Source: Microbacterium azadirachtae (GTDB lineage Bacteria > Actinomycetota > Actinomycetes > Actinomycetales > Microbacteriaceae). Taken from it: a stretch of 64,000 nucleotides of DNA. Location of the stretch: assembly GCF_000956505.1 (NCBI RefSeq), contig NZ_JYIX01000039.1:124001-188000 (forward strand), written 5' to 3'. Position numbers and translations under genes: made by a program. The notes beneath the pieces are model-generated. The model searched no databases and was not told where the DNA came from. It worked only from the letters and a program-made list of their open reading frames with translations. This document shows positions 20,158-28,789 of the stretch, piece after piece (position 1 is the stretch's first letter; each line of letters begins with the position of its first letter).

Positions 20158-21105
20158 TCACGGCTGCGGGTAGTAGTCCTTGCTTCCGACGGCCCCGTCG
20201 ATCCTGAAGCCGCCGTCCTTGTAGATGACCTTCGTCACGCCGAGGTTCGGGACGCCTGCCGGGGGCATTCCTGGTGTTCCGCCATCGACCGTGCGCATGT
20301 CGGGTCCATTTGCAAAGCACTTGATCGAGATGCCGCTGGACACCACGAGGATCGCACTGTCCTTCTTCTTGGCCTTCGTGGCGATCTCGGTCAGCGCCGC
20401 GGTCATCCGGGAGTTCACGTCTGCGCAGTCCTCGGCCGGAAGGCCCAGCTGCGGAGCATCGGCCACGGCCTTGATCGCTGCCATCATGCCGTACAGGCCC
20501 TGCTGCGTGATCGCGATTCCCTGCATCGTCTGCCAACCGCCGTTCTGTCCCGTCGCGTCGGCGGGGGCCGTCGGCGCGGCGTCGTGATCGATCGTGTAGC
20601 CGAGGTGCTCGACCGCGGCCGACCACATCTCCTTGTTCTCCTTGCCCTCGTACCGGCCGAAGTTCATCTCGCGCAGGCGCCAGTCCTGGGTGACCGCGAG
20701 CCGGGCCTGGTCTGCGCCCTGCAGGAGATAGGTCGCGGTCTCGAAATGACGCTTCCCATCTCCGGAGTACGCCGCGTCGAACCTGCTCACCGTCGCCTTG
20801 AGGCGCGCGCCGACCGCGGCCGCCAGCGGGCGGCCCTCATCGAGCTTCGCGACAGGCGCGGTCGCCACGGGCTGGGTGCCGACGAGCAGCGGCGAGTCCG
20901 CCCAGCCCTGCACGGTGTCGGTCTGATTCAGGATGGTGCGTCCATGACGGGTCAGATAGATGACGACCGCCTTCTTGTCGGACTTGTCGTTGCCCGCGCT
21001 CACAGTGTCGCTCGTCGGGGCTGCGGTGGCCGGCAGTCCGGTGAGCGTGGTCGCCGCGACGATGGCCGCGGTGGCCACGGCGACGCGGATGAGGCTTCTT
21101 CTCAT
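20158..21105 (-). CDS. Secreted histidine-phosphatase-fold protein, second His missing
   Basis: The 315-residue product has a Sec signal (RRSLIRVAVATAAIVAATTLTGLPATAAP) and a phosphoglycerate-mutase/histidine-phosphatase domain. The phosphohistidine motif is YLTRHGRTILN at about residues 49-59, and RLREMNFGRYEGKENKEMW is the usual following segment. The second catalytic motif, normally VSHGGTI, reads VVSSGISIKC here: the His is Ser. Secreted relatives in Gram-positives have been annotated as phosphoglycerate mutases. Activity may be reduced or altered, or the protein may only bind ligand. ATG 21105 has GAGAGAAG upstream; TTG 21120 is the alternative. A palindromic operator shared with the MFS gene lies 66 bp upstream. 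Confidence 0.85.
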   Translation of the reverse strand: MRRSLIRVAVATAAIVAATTLTGLPATAAPTSDTVSAGNDKSDKKAVVIYLTRHGRTILNQTDTVQGWADSPLLVGTQPVATAPVAKLDEGRPLAAAVGARLKATVSRFDAAYSGDGKRHFETATYLLQGADQARLAVTQDWRLREMNFGRYEGKENKEMWSAAVEHLGYTIDHDAAPTAPADATGQNGGWQTMQGIAITQQGLYGMMAAIKAVADAPQLGLPAEDCADVNSRMTAALTEIATKAKKKDSAILVVSSGISIKCFANGPDMRTVDGGTPGMPPAGVPNLGVTKVIYKDGGFRIDGAVGSKDYYPQP

Positions 21106-21170
21106 GAATGCTTCTCTCAATCTGCGGGGTGCTCGTCACGGCTCTGTGACGAGATCGGGGCCCGCAGCTC

Positions 21171-21193
21171 AAAACCTGCCATGCTCAGGTATT
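21171..21193 (-). promoter_or_regulatory. Palindromic operator, copy A
   Basis: The 23-bp element has arms AAAACCT and AGGTATT around a 9-nt spacer (6 of 7 positions symmetric) and matches copy B at 23641-23663. On the minus strand a CGCTTGCCA box flanks it, so it lies between the -35 (TTGCCA) and a -10 CAGGTT of the phosphatase-like gene. This is a typical place for a repressor. Confidence 0.7.
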
Positions 21194-21396
21194 CGATGGC
21201 AAGCGTGTTTCTGGAACGGCGGGATCCTCCGCCGATCCTGCTGTCGCAGCCGGCCGCTGCCCGCCGAGCGCACGGCGGACTGCCGAGCGCACGGGATCGC
21301 CGCGTCGGCAACCCGTGTTCCGGGCAACAATGCGTGGCCTCGACGTCATCTGCACCCCGACGACTCAGCTGAACCCTGGGAGCACACTCCCCACCA

Positions 21397-21450
21397 CCGA
21401 GTCGTCCCCGTCAGCGCACCCTATGGCGTGCGCTGACGGGGACGACTCGG
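21397..21450. terminator. 22-bp perfect hairpin after TetR gene
   Basis: Arms 21397-21418 and 21429-21450 are perfectly complementary with a 10-nt loop. It lies 24 nt past the stop of the TetR gene and insulates it from the phosphatase-like gene promoter. The rest of 21106-21474 contains operator A and a short direct repeat GCCGAGCGCACGG near 21263 and 21282. Confidence 0.8.
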
Positions 21451-21474
21451 AAGGAGAGGGGAAGTCCAGGGGGG

Positions 21475-22065
21475 CTAGTTCTCGCGGGGGAGCTTCGACA
21501 GGGTGGCGATCCCGTTCCACAGCGTCTGGAGCCTCGCCACCATGTCGATCGAGCGATCCAGCAGCCACTGCTGCTGCAGGCCGTCGGCGGTGGCGACGAC
21601 GAGGTCGGCGACGATGTCGGCATCGACGTTCGGTCCGAACTCACCGCTGTCCTGTGCGACTCGCACCGCTTGCTTCGTCGACTGCCGGACCCACTCGTAG
21701 CGCTCGACGAAGAACTCGTGCGCCGGGTGCTTGCCGATGCTCGCCTCTGCGGAGAACTCGACGTACAACTGCACCAGTCCCGGAACCGTCGTGTTGTGCT
21801 CGATCACGCGGAGGAAGCCGGCGAAGTTCGGTTCGTTGATCCAATGGGCCTCGGTGTCGCGCTCGTCGCGAGCACGGAGCACGGCCATGTACAGCTCCTC
21901 TCGGGAGCCGAAGTGGTGCATGAGCCCCGCCTGGGTCAGCCCGACCCGACGAGCGATCTCGACGTTGGGTGCGTTGCGGCACCCCATCTCGGCGACCACA
22001 TCGAGTGCGACCTCGAGGATCTCCGCCCGCTTGGCGATGCCCTTGGCATATGAGCCGCGAACCAT
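21475..22065 (-). CDS. TetR/AcrR-family regulator 1
   Basis: The 196-residue regulator has an N-terminal HTH: IAKRAEILEVALDVVAEMG, then VEIARRVGLTQAGLMHHFGSREELY, the TetR signature, at about residues 30-60. The C-terminal ligand domain is TetR_C-type with WINEPNFAGFLRVIEHN. ATG 22065 follows GGAGGG, and is preferred to an upstream start at 22104. It lies between the MFS gene and the phosphatase-like gene, both carrying the same operator, so it is a candidate for the repressor of that regulon; the TetR at 23678-24322 is the other candidate. Confidence 0.9.
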   Translation of the reverse strand: MVRGSYAKGIAKRAEILEVALDVVAEMGCRNAPNVEIARRVGLTQAGLMHHFGSREELYMAVLRARDERDTEAHWINEPNFAGFLRVIEHNTTVPGLVQLYVEFSAEASIGKHPAHEFFVERYEWVRQSTKQAVRVAQDSGEFGPNVDADIVADLVVATADGLQQQWLLDRSIDMVARLQTLWNGIATLSKLPREN

Positions 22066-22164
22066 TGGCCCTCCACAACAACCGTCATCCGTGCGGCAGC
22101 GCACCTGACGCAGAACTGCCTCGGTCGGAGTCTAGGCGATGCGGCATCAGGAGCCGACGGCGAG

Positions 22165-22204
22165 CGGGAGCGGCGGGCACCGACGCTGGCGGCTGCCGCT
22201 CCCG
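22165..22204 (-). terminator. Terminator of MFS gene
   Basis: A 10-bp stem (22165-22174 with 22195-22204) lies 18 nt past the MFS stop and before the TetR 1 promoter. Confidence 0.6.
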
Positions 22205-22221
22205 AACGCCTGATCCCGCGG

Positions 22222-23562
22222 TTACCGGACCTTCTTGATGGGGAAGATCACCAGAGCGCCGATCAATGCGGCCACGCCCAGCACCGAGAACCACAGGGTG
22301 TAGTTGTTGCCCGTCGGGTCGCCGACGTACACGAGGATGCCGCCCACCATCGGGGCGATCGTCTGAGGGAGCGCGTTCGCGATGTTGAACACGCCCAGGT
22401 CCTTTCCGGAGTCGTCGGGGTTGGGGAGCACGTCGACGACCAGCGCCAGATCGACTCCGACGTAGATGCCATAGGCGACGCCCATCAGTGCCTCGAGGAT
22501 GTAGAACGACGGCACGTCCTTGATGAGGATCAACGACACCGTGCCGATCGCGAACAGGACCGTCGAGCTCCACACGAAGATCTTGCGGCGGTTGAGCCTG
22601 TCCGACAGTTTTCCCGCCGCGTAGGCGGCCACGACGAGGGTGCCGGTGAAGATCAGCGTGCTGAGCGAGATGACTCCCACGATGTCCGCGGGGTTCTTGA
22701 TGCCGATGTGATTCTGCAGGTAGAAGAAGCGGAACGCGGTGAAGCCGAAGCTGGCGAACGTGATGAGGAATCGGGACCACCAGGCCAGCGCATAGTCGGG
22801 GTACTTCCGCGGGCTCACCCAGAAGGTCTCCCACCAGTCCCGGAACGTCGCGGCCGGCGGCTTGACGGGCAGCACCTTGTCGGGGAGGACGAAGGCGAAG
22901 AGCGCCATGGCGACGATCGCAAGCAGCGCCGGACCGACGAACATGATCACCAGATTGTTCAGGAACCACTGCGCGACGTAGACGCCGCCGACGACGCCGG
23001 CGTTCTGAGCGATGCCCAGCCAGGCGGCGACCGATCCGCGCTGGACGCGCGGAACCTGGTCCGCGAGGGTCGCGATGAACGGCGCCAGTGTCATGTTCGC
23101 GCCGAGCTGTGCGATCGACCAGCCGACGGTCGCCCACAGCAGGTCAGGACCGACCGCCATGACCCCGAGGCCGACCGTCATGATGAGCGTTCCGCCCACG
23201 ATCCAGATGCGTCGGCGACCCCAGCGGCTCGTCGTGCGATCGGACAACCGTCCGAAGATGACGTTCGCGGCCGTGGCGAACAGGGCGCCGAATCCGCCGA
23301 GGACGGCCGCCGCGCCGGTGGCGCCGTTCTCGGGGATGGCCCCGGACGCCACGAGTGACGAGATCTTGATGCCGACGCCCACGATCGCCGGCCCCAGCAG
23401 TGCGACGAAGAACACGAACTGCGCGATGAACAACCACGCGACGTACTTCTTCGGGGCCGGTTCATTGGGCTCCTTGAACCAGTGATGTTCGTGTGAAACG
23501 ACCGTGCTCGCCGCCGTCATCCCTGAGGGATTGCCTGCGGCTGACCCGCTGACTGAACTCAT
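22222..23562 (-). CDS. MFS transporter 1
   Basis: The 446-residue protein shows about 12 membrane segments. After a 40-residue cytosolic leader come YVAWLFIAQFVFFVALLGPA, the loop motif GRLSDRTTSRWGRRR between helices 2 and 3, and the second-half equivalent GKLSDRLNRRK, both characteristic of the major facilitator superfamily. The overall pattern resembles sugar/drug-type MFS proteins (GPH-like LWATVGW, WWETFWVSPRKYPDYALAWW), so a glycoside or organic-acid substrate is possible; the substrate is not resolved. Operator B lies 79 bp upstream. Confidence 0.9.
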   Translation of the reverse strand: MSSVSGSAAGNPSGMTAASTVVSHEHHWFKEPNEPAPKKYVAWLFIAQFVFFVALLGPAIVGVGIKISSLVASGAIPENGATGAAAVLGGFGALFATAANVIFGRLSDRTTSRWGRRRIWIVGGTLIMTVGLGVMAVGPDLLWATVGWSIAQLGANMTLAPFIATLADQVPRVQRGSVAAWLGIAQNAGVVGGVYVAQWFLNNLVIMFVGPALLAIVAMALFAFVLPDKVLPVKPPAATFRDWWETFWVSPRKYPDYALAWWSRFLITFASFGFTAFRFFYLQNHIGIKNPADIVGVISLSTLIFTGTLVVAAYAAGKLSDRLNRRKIFVWSSTVLFAIGTVSLILIKDVPSFYILEALMGVAYGIYVGVDLALVVDVLPNPDDSGKDLGVFNIANALPQTIAPMVGGILVYVGDPTGNNYTLWFSVLGVAALIGALVIFPIKKVR

Positions 23563-23640
23563 CGCTCTGCCTCCTTCGGCTGGAACGGTGTCCGCTCGTG
23601 CTCACCGTTGAGCACAAGTCGGGTGACACCAGTTCGCCTG

Positions 23641-23663
23641 AAAACCTAGATGACTCAGGTTTT
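23641..23663 (-). promoter_or_regulatory. Palindromic operator, copy B
   Basis: A perfect palindrome with arms AAAACCT and AGGTTTT around 9 nt. On the minus strand TTGCAT (-35) and TAGGTT (-10) are spaced 17 nt, and the palindrome occupies the spacer and -10. It matches copy A in core, flanks and distance to the start codon. Confidence 0.75.
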
Positions 23664-23677
23664 CCATGCAAGCGGTG

Positions 23678-24322
23678 TTACAGAGAGTCGCCGGCGATCC
23701 GCCTCTCCTGCGCGCGGTCGAGCGAGGACAGCGGCAGCCGATCGCCGGAATAGCCGAGGGAGTCGAGCGCACTGTGAATGGTCAGCGCAAGGAGTGCGCC
23801 ATCGATCGGTGGCATGCCGGGAAAGGCCACGCGCATGAGGAGCGGACCGGTCAGCAGGTCGGCGATCCAGGCGGAATCGCCGACCTGCGTGATCTCCCCG
23901 CGGTACGCGGCGCGTTCCAGGATCACTCGGGTGTAAGCGCGGCGAGGGCCGAGGTAGTGCTCGAAGAAGGGCCGACCGAGTTCAGGATCGGCTTCCACCT
24001 CGGCCAGCCAGCCCGCGATGCCCCGCGTCACCACCGGGTCGGTGAACAGGCTCTTCTGGCGTCGCTGCACTTCGATCAGGTCGTCGACGAGGGAGCCGGT
24101 GTCGATGTCGGTATCGACGCCGTGGCGGTACGCCAGCACGTGGGGGACGACCTCGGCCACGTTCTGGAAGCGGCGGTAGAACGCCGGCTTGTTCGTGCCG
24201 GCCCGTTCGATGATCGCACCGACCGTGAGGCGGGCGTACCCGCGTTCCGAGATGAGTTCGGCGGTGGCCAGCAGGATCGCGTCGTCGATCGAGCTCTTGC
24301 GGGGACGTCCGGCGGTCACCAT
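23678..24322 (-). CDS. TetR-family regulator 2
   Basis: The 214-residue regulator has the HTH GRPRKSSIDDAILLATAELISERG, then LTVGAIIERAGTNKPAFYRRFQNVAEV at residues about 8-57, the TetR pattern with Phe-Tyr-Arg-Arg-Phe, plus a TetR_C-like ligand domain. Start ATG 24322 (MVTAGRPRK) is chosen so that the 7-16-7 inverted repeat at 24330-24359 is untranslated; ATG 24334 or 24352 are alternatives. It is divergent from the NTF2-like gene and lies just upstream of operator B. Confidence 0.88.
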   Translation of the reverse strand: MVTAGRPRKSSIDDAILLATAELISERGYARLTVGAIIERAGTNKPAFYRRFQNVAEVVPHVLAYRHGVDTDIDTGSLVDDLIEVQRRQKSLFTDPVVTRGIAGWLAEVEADPELGRPFFEHYLGPRRAYTRVILERAAYRGEITQVGDSAWIADLLTGPLLMRVAFPGMPPIDGALLALTIHSALDSLGYSGDRLPLSSLDRAQERRIAGDSL

Positions 24323-24329
24323 AATGTGA

Positions 24330-24359
24330 CTCATCGTAACGTATATAATCATCGATGAG
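24330..24359. promoter_or_regulatory. Divergent promoter with inverted repeat CTCATCG-N16-CGATGAG
   Basis: The arms 24330-24336 and 24353-24359 frame a TATAAT (24343-24348) that serves as -10 for the plus-strand gene. Position between TetR 2 and the NTF2-like gene suggests autoregulation plus control of that gene. Confidence 0.6.
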
Positions 24360-24369
24360 GAGCGGGACC

Positions 24370-24825
24370 ATGGTGTACACGCGGATCGTCCGTGCGAGAG
24401 TGCGCGCCACGTTCGACCAGATCAACGACGGCGACTATCGGACGATGGTCGACGGGCTCGCCCCCTCGTTCACCTATCGCTTCCACGGCGACCACGCACT
24501 CGGCGGGGTTCGCACGTCCAGGGAGTCGATGCTGCGCTGGTGGGAACGCGTCGTGAGACTCCTACCGGGTGCGCGATTCGAGGTTCAGGACGTGCTCGTG
24601 AACGGCGGCCCCTGGAACACGCGCATCGCCGTGCGGTCCCTTGTCTCGGGTGACCTGCCGGACGGCACTCGTTACGAGAACACGGTCTTCCAGTTCATGA
24701 CGCTGGTGTGGGGCCGGGTGTCCTCGGTCGAGACCGTCGAAGACCTGCAGGTCCTCGAACGCGCATTGGAGGCGGTGGCCTCAGTCGGGGTCGAGGAGGC
24801 GCGCGCCGCGCCCATCGTGGACTGA
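24370..24825 (+). CDS. NTF2/SnoaL-like protein
   Basis: The 151-residue protein has the small-cone SnoaL fold pattern: an N-terminal helix VRARVRATFDQINDGDY, then DGLAPSFTYRFHGDHALGG, and a strand-rich C-terminus (NTRIAVRSLVSG, TVFQFMTLVWGRVSSVETVEDLQ). Family members are enzymes or binding proteins for small hydrophobic ligands. ATG 24370 is preferred to the upstream in-frame ATG at 24355, because GAGGAG lies 7 nt before it. It shares a divergent promoter with TetR 2 and is likely part of that regulator's response. The substrate is unknown. Confidence 0.8.
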   Translation: MVYTRIVRARVRATFDQINDGDYRTMVDGLAPSFTYRFHGDHALGGVRTSRESMLRWWERVVRLLPGARFEVQDVLVNGGPWNTRIAVRSLVSGDLPDGTRYENTVFQFMTLVWGRVSSVETVEDLQVLERALEAVASVGVEEARAAPIVD

Positions 24826-24839
24826 GTCCGCGACTTCAG

Positions 24840-24862
24840 CCGCCGGCCGGGGATGCCGGCGG
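24840..24862. terminator. Terminator between NTF2-like gene and permease
   Basis: CCGCCGGC/GCCGGCGG 8-bp stem with 7-nt loop, between two convergent genes. Confidence 0.55.
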
Positions 24863-24878
24863 CCCTTCAGCCCGGCCG

Positions 24879-26291
24879 TCAGTCGTACATGCCGACGTTG
24901 ATCGGACCCGTCAGGTCGGGCGGAGCGGCCCGGAAGCCGCGCGTCTTGACGAGCAGGTAGACGACCCCGATCGCGGTCCAGGCGCCGCCGATGATCATCG
25001 AGATCCCGTCCAGGCTCAGCCAGAGTGCCACGTTGATCACGACGCCGATCGCGGGGATGACGACGAAGCCGATCCAGGATCCGATCGTGCGCTTCGAGAT
25101 GAACCGGAAGAACACGAAGATCACCGAGAGGTTCACGAACGTGAAGGCGATGAACGCGCCGAAGTTGATCATCGACGACGCCTGCGCGAGGTTCACGAAC
25201 AGCGCGGTCAGGGCGATCGCGGCGACGATGAGGACGTTCGCGACCGGGACTCCGGTGCGCGGGTTCACGCGGCTGAACAGGCGCTTGGGCAGGGCGCCGT
25301 CGCGGCCCATCGCGTACAGCAGGCGCGCCGCGCTCATCTGCTGCGTGATGCCGCAGCCCAGCACCGCCATCATGTAGCCGCCGACGAAGATCGCCTGGAA
25401 TGCGGCGCCGCCGATGTACTTGGCGATCTCGGGGGAGGCGCCGACGATGTTCTCCAGCTTCGTGACGTCGGGGAACAGTGTCTGCATCACGTAGGTCACG
25501 GTGAGGAAGAACGCACCGGCTGCGGCGACGATGATGAAGATGGCCCGGGGGATGTCCTTGGTGGGACGCTTCGCCTCCTCCGCGAGGGTGGAGACGGCAT
25601 CGAAGCCGAGGAACGACAGGGCCAGGATGGCGGCGCCGCCGGCGAGGGCCGCGGCCTGGACGTCGTCGGAGAAGAACGGTCGCATCGTGAACGCCGCACC
25701 GTTGGCGCCGTTCGCGATGTTCACGACCGCGAGCACCACGAAGAGCACGGCGACGACGAGCTGGATCCCGACGAGGATGACGTTCATGCTGGCCGCGAGA
25801 CGCACGCCGACGAGGTTGAGCGCCGTGCAGATGCCGACGGTGAGCAGCACCCATACCCAGAACGGCACGCCGGGGGCGATCGCGCCCATGTAGATCCCGG
25901 AGAGGATCGCGTTGATCATGGGCAGCAGCAGGTAGTCGAGGGTCGCTGCCCAGCCCACCAGGAAGCCCACGGACGGATGGATGCTCTCCTTGGCATAGGT
26001 GTACGCGGATCCGGCGATCGGGAAGAAGCGGACCATGCGCGAGTAGCTGAACGCGGTGAAGAGGACCGCGACCAGCACCACCAGGTAGGCGAGCGGCACG
26101 TGGCCGCTGGTCTGGTCGGCCACGATCCCGAACATGTCGAACACCGCGAGCGGCGCCATGTAGGCGAGGCCGATGAAGACGAGGTGGCGCAGTTTCAGGG
26201 TGCGCTTGAGTGCTCCCTGCTCGTGCGTGACGACGTGGGCGAGCTGATCGTCGCCGGCGGCGACAGCGGAATGGGATGGCAGCGTTGACAT
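24879..26291 (-). CDS. APC-superfamily amino acid permease
   Basis: The 470-residue integral membrane protein has 12 predicted helices. The first helix FIGLAYMAPLAVFDMFGIV carries the unwound GxAYM-type motif of APC transporters, and SAYTYAKESIHPSVGFLVGW, AEEAKRPTKDIPRAI and QMSAARLLYAMGRDGALPK are family landmarks. It sits 14 nt after the amidohydrolase and is likely co-transcribed. The substrate may be the amine or amide that the amidohydrolase acts on, or its product; this is inference. Confidence 0.92.
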   Translation of the reverse strand: MSTLPSHSAVAAGDDQLAHVVTHEQGALKRTLKLRHLVFIGLAYMAPLAVFDMFGIVADQTSGHVPLAYLVVLVAVLFTAFSYSRMVRFFPIAGSAYTYAKESIHPSVGFLVGWAATLDYLLLPMINAILSGIYMGAIAPGVPFWVWVLLTVGICTALNLVGVRLAASMNVILVGIQLVVAVLFVVLAVVNIANGANGAAFTMRPFFSDDVQAAALAGGAAILALSFLGFDAVSTLAEEAKRPTKDIPRAIFIIVAAAGAFFLTVTYVMQTLFPDVTKLENIVGASPEIAKYIGGAAFQAIFVGGYMMAVLGCGITQQMSAARLLYAMGRDGALPKRLFSRVNPRTGVPVANVLIVAAIALTALFVNLAQASSMINFGAFIAFTFVNLSVIFVFFRFISKRTIGSWIGFVVIPAIGVVINVALWLSLDGISMIIGGAWTAIGVVYLLVKTRGFRAAPPDLTGPINVGMYD

Positions 26292-26305
26292 CGTGGGGAT
26301 CGTCC

Positions 26306-28027
26306 TCAGTGGGTGTGCGAGTGGCAGTGGTGGTCGGCGGCGGGCTCGGTGCAGCTCTGCCCGGCTCCGCCCGGGTCCTGGACGGGCGCCGCGGCCGCGG
26401 CGCCGCCGAGCTCGCCGCGGGCGTCATGCACCGCGGTGCCGCCGACGACGGTGAGGTCGGCGCGCTGGGCGAGGATCTCCGCGGGCTCCATGGCGTAGAG
26501 ATCGCCCGACCACACGACGAGGTCGGCGAGGTATCCGGTGCGGAGCATCCCGAGGCTGTTCTCGTGGTGGAACGCTCCCGCGCCGCCCTTCGTGTAAGCC
26601 TCGAGCGTGCGGTCGAGATCGAGGCGCTCATCGGCGGTCCAGGCGTCGCCGCCGTCGAGACGCGCGCGGGTCATCGCGCTGTAGACGCCGACGAGCGGAT
26701 CCATCTCGCCCACCTGCCAGTCGCTCGAGAACGTGACGCGCGCGCCGGAGTCGACCATGGAGCGGAACCGCCAGGCACGATCCCAGCGTGCTTCTCCGAC
26801 GTTCTCCATCCAGGTGCCTGCGACGAGGTCGGGGGAGGCGTGGCGAGGCTGCATCGCCGCGACGACGCCCAGGTCGCGGAAGCGGGGGAGGTCCTCCGGG
26901 GCCAGGCACTCCACGTGCACGATGCCGTGCCGGGCGTCTCGCGTGCCGTTGGCGCGCTGGGCGGCCTCGATCGCGTCGAGGGTGAGCCTGATTCCCCAGT
27001 CGCCCGTCGCGTGCGTGTGCACCTGGTAGCCCAGGCGATCGAGCTCGACGAACAGCCGGGTGAACTCGAGCGGCTCGAGGCTCGTGTGCCCGCGATGACC
27101 GGGACGGTTCGCGTAGTCCTCCAGCATCGCCGCGGTGTGCGGCTCGATCACGTCGTCGGCGTACAGCTTCACCATGCCCAGACGGAAGCGGTCGTGCTGC
27201 GGGGTCTCTTTGATCGCCTCGGTGATCCGGGAGCGGAAATCGCCGTCGGATCCCACCGGGTGGTAGATCGCCGCGATCGTCCGCGAGGTGAGCTTGCCCT
27301 CGCGCTCGGCCCGGTCGAACAGCGGCAGCTCGGCGAGCGGAACCTGCGGCTCGACCACGGTCGTGATGCCGAAGCGCCGGGCCATGTCGAGGCTGTTCAC
27401 GATCTTGCGGTAGCGCCGGTCGGGGGAGTACATCGGGATGTCCCGCTGCAGCTCGGCGAGGCCGTCGGTCGTCATGGCGCTCGTGTAGAAGTCGGTGACC
27501 CAGCCCGTCGGCTCGCCCGTGCGGTGGTCGATCTCGGGGTTGCCCCAGGCGATGTCGCCGCCGCCCAGGATGCCGAGCTTCGCGAGCGCCGGCCGGTTCA
27601 GCCACACCGAATGCTGGTCGTAGGTGGTGATGAAGACAGGCCTGTCGGTGACGCCGGCGAGGTCATCGGCGCGCGGACGGCGCCCTTCGACGACCGAGTA
27701 GAGGGCGTTCTCGGCGCAGATCCACTCCAGGCCGGGGTGCGCCTCGGCGAACTTCGCGATGCGCGAGCGCACGACGTCGAGGCTCTGCACCTGGTCGAGG
27801 CTCACGGCGAGGTCGTCGTAGCCGAGTAGCAGGTGGTTGTGGGTGTCGGCGACGCCGGGGGTGACCAGGCGGCCCTCGAGCGCGACCGTGCGCAGGCTCG
27901 CCGGTGCCTCCGCAGCGGAGCCCACGTAGGTGATCCGGTCGCCCGTGATGCCGATGGCCTCGGCCCACGGCTGCTCGGGATCGAAGGTGCGGACGCGTCC
28001 GCCGGTGTAGAGGGTGTCGACCGCCAT
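26306..28027 (-). CDS. YtcJ-like amidohydrolase
   Basis: The 573-residue enzyme is of the Amidohydrolase_3 (YtcJ/ExoE-like) group, metal-dependent deacetylase or amidase-like hydrolases. Key sites: the DTHNHLLLGYDDL metal motif near residue 61, HTHATGDWG around residue 330, HVECLAPEDL, and FSSDWQVGEMDPL with the catalytic Asp. A typical member is 530-560 residues. The C-terminus ends in a His-rich stretch (DHHCHSHTH), which may bind metal and looks like an add-on after the conserved HDARGEL ending. It is divergent from TetR 3 across a palindromic operator, and upstream of the permease in one operon. Confidence 0.88.
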   Translation of the reverse strand: MAVDTLYTGGRVRTFDPEQPWAEAIGITGDRITYVGSAAEAPASLRTVALEGRLVTPGVADTHNHLLLGYDDLAVSLDQVQSLDVVRSRIAKFAEAHPGLEWICAENALYSVVEGRRPRADDLAGVTDRPVFITTYDQHSVWLNRPALAKLGILGGGDIAWGNPEIDHRTGEPTGWVTDFYTSAMTTDGLAELQRDIPMYSPDRRYRKIVNSLDMARRFGITTVVEPQVPLAELPLFDRAEREGKLTSRTIAAIYHPVGSDGDFRSRITEAIKETPQHDRFRLGMVKLYADDVIEPHTAAMLEDYANRPGHRGHTSLEPLEFTRLFVELDRLGYQVHTHATGDWGIRLTLDAIEAAQRANGTRDARHGIVHVECLAPEDLPRFRDLGVVAAMQPRHASPDLVAGTWMENVGEARWDRAWRFRSMVDSGARVTFSSDWQVGEMDPLVGVYSAMTRARLDGGDAWTADERLDLDRTLEAYTKGGAGAFHHENSLGMLRTGYLADLVVWSGDLYAMEPAEILAQRADLTVVGGTAVHDARGELGGAAAAAPVQDPGGAGQSCTEPAADHHCHSHTH

Positions 28028-28091
28028 GTCGGTGCTCCAACGTCTCGGGGCGGCGCTGCTCAGGAGGAGCCGCCGCAGTTCTTTGACTCAA

Positions 28092-28109
28092 GAGTAAATT
28101 AATTCACTC
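28092..28109. promoter_or_regulatory. Palindromic operator for TetR 3
   Basis: GAGTAAATTAATTCACTC is symmetric at all but one base pair per side and is bracketed by TTGAC and GTCAA (28084-28088, 28114-28118). It lies between the divergent amidohydrolase and TetR 3 genes, and is the only strongly AT-rich spot here. Confidence 0.75.
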
Positions 28110-28171
28110 AGATGTCAAGAAACTCTTCCGATCGGATCCGGATCCCTCGACGGGACTGCGATACTGGCTTC

Positions 28172-28786
28172 ATGGCACGCCCGAGCACCCAGGAGCAGCG
28201 CCGTCGCGAAGTGGTCGACGCGGCGCTCGACGCCGCCGCCGAGCACGGGCTGCGCAACCTCTCGCTGACGGATGTCGCGAATCAGGCCGGGGTCACCCGG
28301 GGCGCGCTGCTGTACTACTACGAGGATCTCGATGCGATCCTGGTCGAGGCCCACGCCGCCGGCATGCGCCGGGTGGGCGAAGAGCGCGAGGCTCTCGTGG
28401 CCCAGGCGGAGCGCCCGGCCGAGCAGCTCGCGATCGCGATCCGCGCCGGTCTGCCGAGCGGCCCGGACGACGCGCTCATGCGACTGCTCTACGAGTTCGA
28501 CGTGCTCGCGGGCAAGTCGCCGCTGCACGACGAGCTCGTGCAGCGGCTCTACGGCGAGCAGCTCGGGCTGTACCGGCGGATCCTGCAGGCCGGTGCGGAC
28601 GGCGGAGACTTCGCGCTGACCGGCCCGATCGACGACATCGCGATGAACTTCGTCGCCCTGGAAGACGCCTACGGCCTGCACATCGTGGCCGGCGGCAGCA
28701 TCTCGGTCGCCGACGCGGAGCGGGCCATCGCCCTGTTCGCGCGGCAGGCTGGTGCGCCGCTGCCCGGAGGTGCGGCGCGGGAGTAG
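28172..28786 (+). CDS. TetR-family regulator 3
   Basis: The 204-residue protein has the TetR HTH (RRREVVDAALDAAAEHG, LTDVANQAGVTRGALLYYYEDLDAI) and an alpha-helical ligand-binding part. ATG 28172 lies 6 nt after GATACT (28160-28165), which fits a leaderless start; the upstream ORF start at 28112 is inside the operator region. Likely repressor of the divergent amidohydrolase-permease operon and of itself. It ends 3 nt before the convergent MFS gene. Confidence 0.9.
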   Translation: MARPSTQEQRRREVVDAALDAAAEHGLRNLSLTDVANQAGVTRGALLYYYEDLDAILVEAHAAGMRRVGEEREALVAQAERPAEQLAIAIRAGLPSGPDDALMRLLYEFDVLAGKSPLHDELVQRLYGEQLGLYRRILQAGADGGDFALTGPIDDIAMNFVALEDAYGLHIVAGGSISVADAERAIALFARQAGAPLPGGAARE

Positions 28787-28789
28787 CCG

